28,474 nt of DNA, from assembly GCA_946885425.1 (NCBI GenBank), contig CAMPGJ010000002.1:1-28474 (forward strand). The letters run 5' to 3'. Below, piece by piece: positions 24,751-28,474 of the stretch (position 1 is its first letter; each line of letters begins with the position of its first letter). Source of the DNA: an uncultured bacterium (lineage in GTDB: Bacteria; Patescibacteria; Microgenomatia; Levybacterales; UBA12049). Position numbers and translations under genes: made by a program. Under the pieces are notes generated by a model that did not search any database, was not told where the DNA came from, and worked only from the letters and a program-made list of their open reading frames with translations.

Positions 24751-27700
24751 TTAGTTGTTTTCTTTCTTTGGTTCTTCTGGTTTTGGCTCAACTGTATCCT
24801 GCTCGTCTAATACATCCTTCAGTGGGCTCTCCTCTGGCTCTTCAGTCGGGTTTGTTTTCTCGGCTGTATTTTCTTCAGCAGCGTTTGACGTTGCACCTTT
24901 TGATCCTTCCTTTCTAACCGAGTCTGAATCGGCGTCTTCATCCATAGTAGCTGCCATGGTGCGCTCTGTTGCTTTCTTTGCGACTCCTACACTTACCTGA
25001 GTCTCTTCTTCTTCTACAAGCTCTGCCGTGACCTCTTTGGCGGCATCTTGTTTGGCTTTCAAGTAGGCGATAATCTCTGTCTGAGAGAATCCACCGACCA
25101 TAAGGAATGGCAGGATATTTGAAACCTCTTGTAGCCCTTGTGACACTTTCTCCTGATCCGTTGACGATAGCTTGCTTACAATGTCATCAATATTTTCTAT
25201 ATCATCCTTGATCCAGTCAGTTCTTGAGCCTGCCATACCATCTGGAACCTCTAGATTGTGATAATTTTCTTTCCACATATCTTTGACGGCCAAATAGTCT
25301 TCATTACGTACTTCCTGGATGCGGTTGGTTTGAGGTACTGAGGTTTGAGTCATCTCGGTAATCTGAGTGGCGACAGGATCTCCTTTTAATTTGGCTTCCA
25401 TAATTTTTTCCTGAAGATCTTCTATATCCATCTCGCTTGCCTGATCATCGAATGTCAAGATTTGTGAAGCCAACTGGTTTCCTTCTTTACTTGCTTTGAG
25501 TAGTGTTTCACGTAAGGCAGGTGATGCTGTGGGGCTTTTTGCCTGTTGCACAACGTTCTTTATCTGTTGTGATGAATCTTTTTGGCGCAAAGTCTCGTTA
25601 ATGGTTGCCGCAACACTAGAAGCAATATCTCCTTCTTTCGATTGTTTAAGTGATGTTTGTATTTTTTCAAGTTGTTGTGTAGTCGTATTCTCATTCACCG
25701 ATAAAATACTTGTTGCTAGTTGGTTATTCTTTTCTTTGCTTTCTTTTGATAGCTCATTATGCAATTGAGCGAATTGTGCTCGTTGTGATACATCCGTTAT
25801 TGTTTCTGGGTGAGCTATCTGCTGCAATGTCATGTGCAAATCTTTGCTTGAGGCAACTGATGAAACTTTTGAGGCTACTTTATCGCTCTTTGTCCCTGCT
25901 TTTAGAAGCCGCTCGCGTATTTTTTCAACATTAGCTACTGATGTATCTTGGCTTACGCTAAGGATTGATGATGCCAGTTGGCTTTCTTTGCTCGCCTCTG
26001 AGAGTTTTTCGCGTAATTTAGTCAAGCGCTCTTTGTTTTTAACGGAAGCTGCCATGTTTGGGTTGGCTATCTCCTGTAGAGATTGTTTAACTTGATTTGT
26101 TGATGCTTTTTTCAGTGATGCTGATGCTTGTTGTTGCTTAGATTTTGATGCTGATTCTGCTGCTTTCAATATGCTCGTAGCCAGAGGATTTCCCTGCTCT
26201 TTTTCTTTGAGAAGCTTGCTTTTGATATCGCTATATTTTTGTCTATCAGCGGCATTTGTGATACTGGCAGGATTTGCGATCTTTTCAAGGTTAGCAATTA
26301 CTTGCTGTACAGGTTGCTGTACTGATTTATCTTTAGAAATAAGAGATGTTTCAAATTTGGCAATATCTCTGATAGAAGGAAGTGGTACGCTTGTGACGCT
26401 TAACATCTTTGTATCAACTTTTACTCTCTGAGTTTGTGGTTGAGCTGTTTGTTCCACAGCTTTTTGGCTTGTGTTTGTCCCCCTTGTTGTTTGTGTTGAT
26501 TGAGGTATCGTCCTTTCAGTTACTATTTCTTTTTGTGTCCCTGTTGGCTGTAGATGTTCAACAGAAGTAGGAATAGTGAACTTTTTTGTGAATGGCACAT
26601 TCATTGCCATACCTGTACTCCCTGGACCAGGCATTGATGGAATTTTTTGTTTGGTGGCTAGAGTAACAAATGATTTCATAAATGCTGCTCCACTGCCGCT
26701 GAAATCTCCTCCATACTCTAAAAAGATCTTTAATAGTACCCAAGGAAGCAGCATGACTACCCAGAGCATGAGAAGGGCTACAGTATAAAGGGCGAACGTT
26801 TCGGTAAGATTAATACTATTAACCGGTGTTACAAATTGTTGTGGTCCGCCCAAAATAATGTTGATTGGTGTGGGGAAGATAATTTTGGCTGTATTGCCGA
26901 TATCACCGGGGCCTCCAGGTGGCACAAACCAAAGAGGTATTTGATTTCTCCACATATAAACGAGTCCTTTTAGGAAAATAGCAAAAAGCGGAGCGTACAT
27001 CAGCCATCGGAAAAATTCTCCGATCCAGATTTTACCCGTATTGCGGAGTGGGTAATATAAAAGGAGAATTGGAAATATTGGAGAAACGACAATGAAAAAC
27101 CAAAGGATGATTTTTCTCATCAGGAGCATAAAAACCATAACAAAGTAGGTGAATGCGGTTAATTTAGTATATAGGGTTGAGATAAAGGCTGATTCTGCAT
27201 AGTAATCACCCAAGAGCCTGATTCCTACAAAAGAACGGTAATCCCAACCTACATATAAGAGGTCTTTATTGGAAATACAATCGGGTGGGCAGGGTAAATC
27301 ACCTGAACGCAGGAAAAAACCCTGGATCATATCAGCGAATTGGTAGAGGAATTGCACGATGGAATAGGAAAAAACAATCAGGAGTCCAACTGCAATAAAT
27401 CGTGGAATGAACCGCATTATGGTCAGACTTCTTCCTCTGGTTATTATAATTACAGCTGCGCTCGCTAGAATAACAAAGAATAAGATCGGGACAACTAGGT
27501 AGGTAACAATGGTAAACCAATATTGTGCTATTGGATTATTTGTCTCGTTATCACATGTACGGGCAACTATTTTATTAACACATGCCCAATTATAGTTTTG
27601 TAAGGTCCAGTCAAGAAGCAGACCTGATCGTGCAGCATTTTTCCCTGCAAAGGTTACTTCAGGATCGACGACCCAACGCCCCGTGGGAACTGGGACACTC

Positions 27701-27840
27701 GGCTCAGCTGTTTGTAGTGGTTGTGTAGGGAGGGCTGGTATCCCACCAATGGGAGGATTTTGGGCATTTACAGACTGGGCTGAGAAAAAGGAAACGAGAC
27801 AAAAAAAGATTAATAAAAAAATGGACAGGAACTTTTTCAT
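24751..27840 (-). CDS. VirB6/TrbL-like polytopic membrane protein with helical-repeat tail (copy 2)
   Basis: A 1029-residue paralogue of the protein at 16275-19145 on the opposite strand. The ATG at 27840 (MKKFLSIFLL) is chosen because it matches the start of copy 1; the ATG at 27849 lies within a 16-bp inverted repeat. Order: signal peptide, extracytoplasmic VDPEVTFAGKN segment with paired Cys, about six membrane spans with a CPPDC loop, a Thr/Gln-rich linker, four helical repeats starting near 512, 584, 667 and 760, the conserved MWKENYHN...VGGFSQTEIIAYLKAK domain, and an acidic tail. It has one repeat more than copy 1. Spans and C-terminal domain are highly similar, while linker, repeats and tail have diverged. 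The role is probably the same channel-like part of a secretion or pilus system (inference). Confidence 0.77.
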   Translation of the reverse strand: MKKFLSIFLLIFFCLVSFFSAQSVNAQNPPIGGIPALPTQPLQTAEPSVPVPTGRWVVDPEVTFAGKNAARSGLLLDWTLQNYNWACVNKIVARTCDNETNNPIAQYWFTIVTYLVVPILFFVILASAAVIIITRGRSLTIMRFIPRFIAVGLLIVFSYSIVQFLYQFADMIQGFFLRSGDLPCPPDCISNKDLLYVGWDYRSFVGIRLLGDYYAESAFISTLYTKLTAFTYFVMVFMLLMRKIILWFFIVVSPIFPILLLYYPLRNTGKIWIGEFFRWLMYAPLFAIFLKGLVYMWRNQIPLWFVPPGGPGDIGNTAKIIFPTPINIILGGPQQFVTPVNSINLTETFALYTVALLMLWVVMLLPWVLLKIFLEYGGDFSGSGAAFMKSFVTLATKQKIPSMPGPGSTGMAMNVPFTKKFTIPTSVEHLQPTGTQKEIVTERTIPQSTQTTRGTNTSQKAVEQTAQPQTQRVKVDTKMLSVTSVPLPSIRDIAKFETSLISKDKSVQQPVQQVIANLEKIANPASITNAADRQKYSDIKSKLLKEKEQGNPLATSILKAAESASKSKQQQASASLKKASTNQVKQSLQEIANPNMAASVKNKERLTKLREKLSEASKESQLASSILSVSQDTSVANVEKIRERLLKAGTKSDKVASKVSSVASSKDLHMTLQQIAHPETITDVSQRAQFAQLHNELSKESKEKNNQLATSILSVNENTTTQQLEKIQTSLKQSKEGDIASSVAATINETLRQKDSSQQIKNVVQQAKSPTASPALRETLLKASKEGNQLASQILTFDDQASEMDIEDLQEKIMEAKLKGDPVATQITEMTQTSVPQTNRIQEVRNEDYLAVKDMWKENYHNLEVPDGMAGSRTDWIKDDIENIDDIVSKLSSTDQEKVSQGLQEVSNILPFLMVGGFSQTEIIAYLKAKQDAAKEVTAELVEEEETQVSVGVAKKATERTMAATMDEDADSDSVRKEGSKGATSNAAEENTAEKTNPTEEPEESPLKDVLDEQDTVEPKPEEPKKENN
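25360..26307 (-). repeat. Four protein-level helical repeats in VirB6-like copy 2
   Basis: Units begin with VIANLEKIANP, VKQSLQEIANP, HMTLQQIAHP and IKNVVQQAKSP. The third unit has no counterpart in copy 1, where the second and third units follow each other directly. Repeat number therefore changed after the duplication. Confidence 0.75.
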
Positions 27841-27934
27841 AGTGTACATTTACTGTTTTTATATTTCACCAGATTTAAGTCGTCAAACTTTGCCTGGAAA
27901 CAGATTATCTTAAATAAAAGTAAATGTACACTAT
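27839..27934 (-). repeat. Perfect 16-bp inverted repeat spanning the leader of VirB6-like copy 2
   Basis: ATAGTGTACATTTACT (27839-27854) and AGTAAATGTACACTAT (27919-27934) are exact reverse complements with a 64-base AT-rich loop. In the minus-strand mRNA the second arm includes the first two bases of the chosen start codon, and the first arm begins just after the predicted transcription start. Folding would hide the ribosome-binding region. Confidence 0.8.
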
Positions 27935-27948
27935 TCATACCTATATTT

Positions 27949-27978
27949 ATTTAAGCTTAGGTGGAGGGTGAAAGTCAA
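27949..27978 (-). promoter_or_regulatory. Possible promoter of VirB6-like copy 2
   Basis: On the minus strand TTGACT (27973-27978), 18 bases, TTAAAT (27949-27954). The start would fall near 27941, a few bases ahead of the inverted-repeat arm at 27934. Confidence 0.4.
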
Positions 27979-27983
27979 TCGGA

Positions 27984-28012
27984 TTGTAATTTTATAAGAG
28001 AGTGAATATACT
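27984..28012 (+). promoter_or_regulatory. Sigma70-type promoter of the small membrane-protein gene
   Basis: TTGTAA (27984-27989), exactly 17 bases, TATACT (28007-28012). The start would be near 28019, giving a 36-base leader that contains the short palindrome GGTACC-GGT-GGTACC (28027-28041) just before the ATG at 28055. Confidence 0.5.
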
Positions 28013-28054
28013 AAATTAGAGCCTGTGGTACCGGTGGTACCTGTGGTGTTTTAT

Positions 28055-28393
28055 ATGAAACCCAATTTTGCAATTTTGCCGTTAATTTTCTTAAAATTCT
28101 GGTATATTGAAGCCCCAGTAGGGTTGTTAAAGTTTTTTTTGTCCCTTAATGAGGCTTTTTTTGTATTATTCTCACTTCCCACATTTATCAGAACTTTTTT
28201 TAAGCCCCTTAAAAATGAATATAGACAGGGATTAGTAGGTTTTTCGGTAGGCATGGGTATTTTTATTAAGACTTTTCTTATTTTGGCTGATCTTTTTATG
28301 CTTGTTATGTTGTTAGTCCTGGAAGCAACCATTCTTTTTGCTTTTCTTTTTTTTCCGATAGCGACTGTATGGGTGCTGTTTTTAAAGTTTTGA
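28055..28393 (+). CDS. Small polytopic membrane protein, unknown function
   Basis: A 112-residue protein (KPNFAILPLIFLKFWYIEAP...) with a hydrophobic N-terminal segment, a central re-entrant or amphipathic stretch with RTFFKPLKNEYRQGLVGFSVG, and two C-terminal spans. The frame opens at a GTG at 28025 inside a palindromic leader, but the ATG at 28055 is preferred. Aromatic and basic residues near the membrane edges are conserved-looking. It is divergent from VirB6-like copy 2 and may belong to the same secretion-type locus, continuing to the right of the window. No family name or function is recognised. Confidence 0.65.
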   Translation: MKPNFAILPLIFLKFWYIEAPVGLLKFFLSLNEAFFVLFSLPTFIRTFFKPLKNEYRQGLVGFSVGMGIFIKTFLILADLFMLVMLLVLEATILFAFLFFPIATVWVLFLKF

Positions 28394-28422
28394 TAAACAG
28401 CACCCCAGTTATAAAGTCGAAA

Positions 28423-28474
28423 GTTATAAAGTTATAAAGTTATAAAGTTATAAAGTTATAAAGTTATAAAGTTA
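28423..28474. repeat. 8-bp tandem repeat (GTTATAAA) reaching the right edge
   Basis: Six exact copies of GTTATAAA plus a half copy run from 28423 to the last base, with a degenerate copy just before (around 28408). The array follows the stop of the small membrane-protein gene after about 30 bases. Its full length is not visible. Such short arrays are prone to slippage in replication and to assembly error. Confidence 0.9.

Noticed and set aside
25496..26431. Plus-strand open frames within 25496-26431
   Set aside because: They are antisense shadows of the Ser/Lys-rich repeat region of VirB6-like copy 2.
28027..28041. GGTACC-GGT-GGTACC leader as a riboswitch
   Set aside because: Too short for any known aptamer; only a small hairpin can be claimed.
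28423..28474. CRISPR array
   Set aside because: The units are 8 bp and contiguous with no spacers.

Overview
The window looks like a chromosomal piece from a candidate-phyla-radiation bacterium (Patescibacteria, probably Microgenomates-like). The basis is inference: AT-rich DNA, a compact short-type MetRS, a short HrcA, a VirB2/TrbC-like small pilin next to a VirB6/TrbL-like polytopic protein, few clear Shine-Dalgarno sites, and palindromic repeats in the gene spacers. TGA ends several genes (hrcA, the GH63-like gene, the Cys-rich gene), so the UGA-recoded CPR lineages are unlikely. No rRNA or tRNA gene was seen.

Layout. 1-7186 is a minus-strand block. Read 5' to 3' on that strand it holds a secreted Cys-rich protein with a pilin-like C-terminus, a small membrane protein, methionyl-tRNA synthetase, a TatD-family nuclease, a GT2-type membrane glycosyltransferase, and a GT-C glycosyltransferase that runs off the left edge. 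Two copies of one 91-bp palindromic element lie in this block in opposite orientation. 7264-10653 is a plus-strand heat-shock operon, hrcA-grpE-dnaK, with a sigma70-type promoter overlapped by a CIRCE operator. 10772-14820 is a minus-strand cluster of a cytosolic GH63-like glycosidase flanked by two diverged alpha/beta-hydrolase paralogues. It separates dnaK from dnaJ.

15025-24193 is a plus-strand block: dnaJ (zinc-finger-less type) with its own promoter and a structured leader, a VirB2/TrbC-like pilin, a VirB6/TrbL-like protein with a long helical-repeat tail, and a 1662-residue Clp-type double AAA+ ATPase. The ATPase has six C-terminal copies of the same ~90-100-residue repeat found in the membrane protein. 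24262-27840 (minus) holds a second, longer copy of the VirB6-like protein followed by a small nucleotidyltransferase. 28055-28393 (plus) encodes a small membrane protein, and the window ends inside an 8-bp tandem repeat.

The most interesting candidate system is the pilin / VirB6-like / Clp-repeat set, with the duplicated VirB6-like gene. A repeat shared between a polytopic secretion-type membrane protein and a neighbouring unfoldase that shows no obvious ClpP-docking loop suggests the two touch each other, possibly as a secretion or pilus-assembly machine with a Clp-type motor. The second candidate is the hydrolase / GH63-like / hydrolase cluster, whose substrate is unknown.
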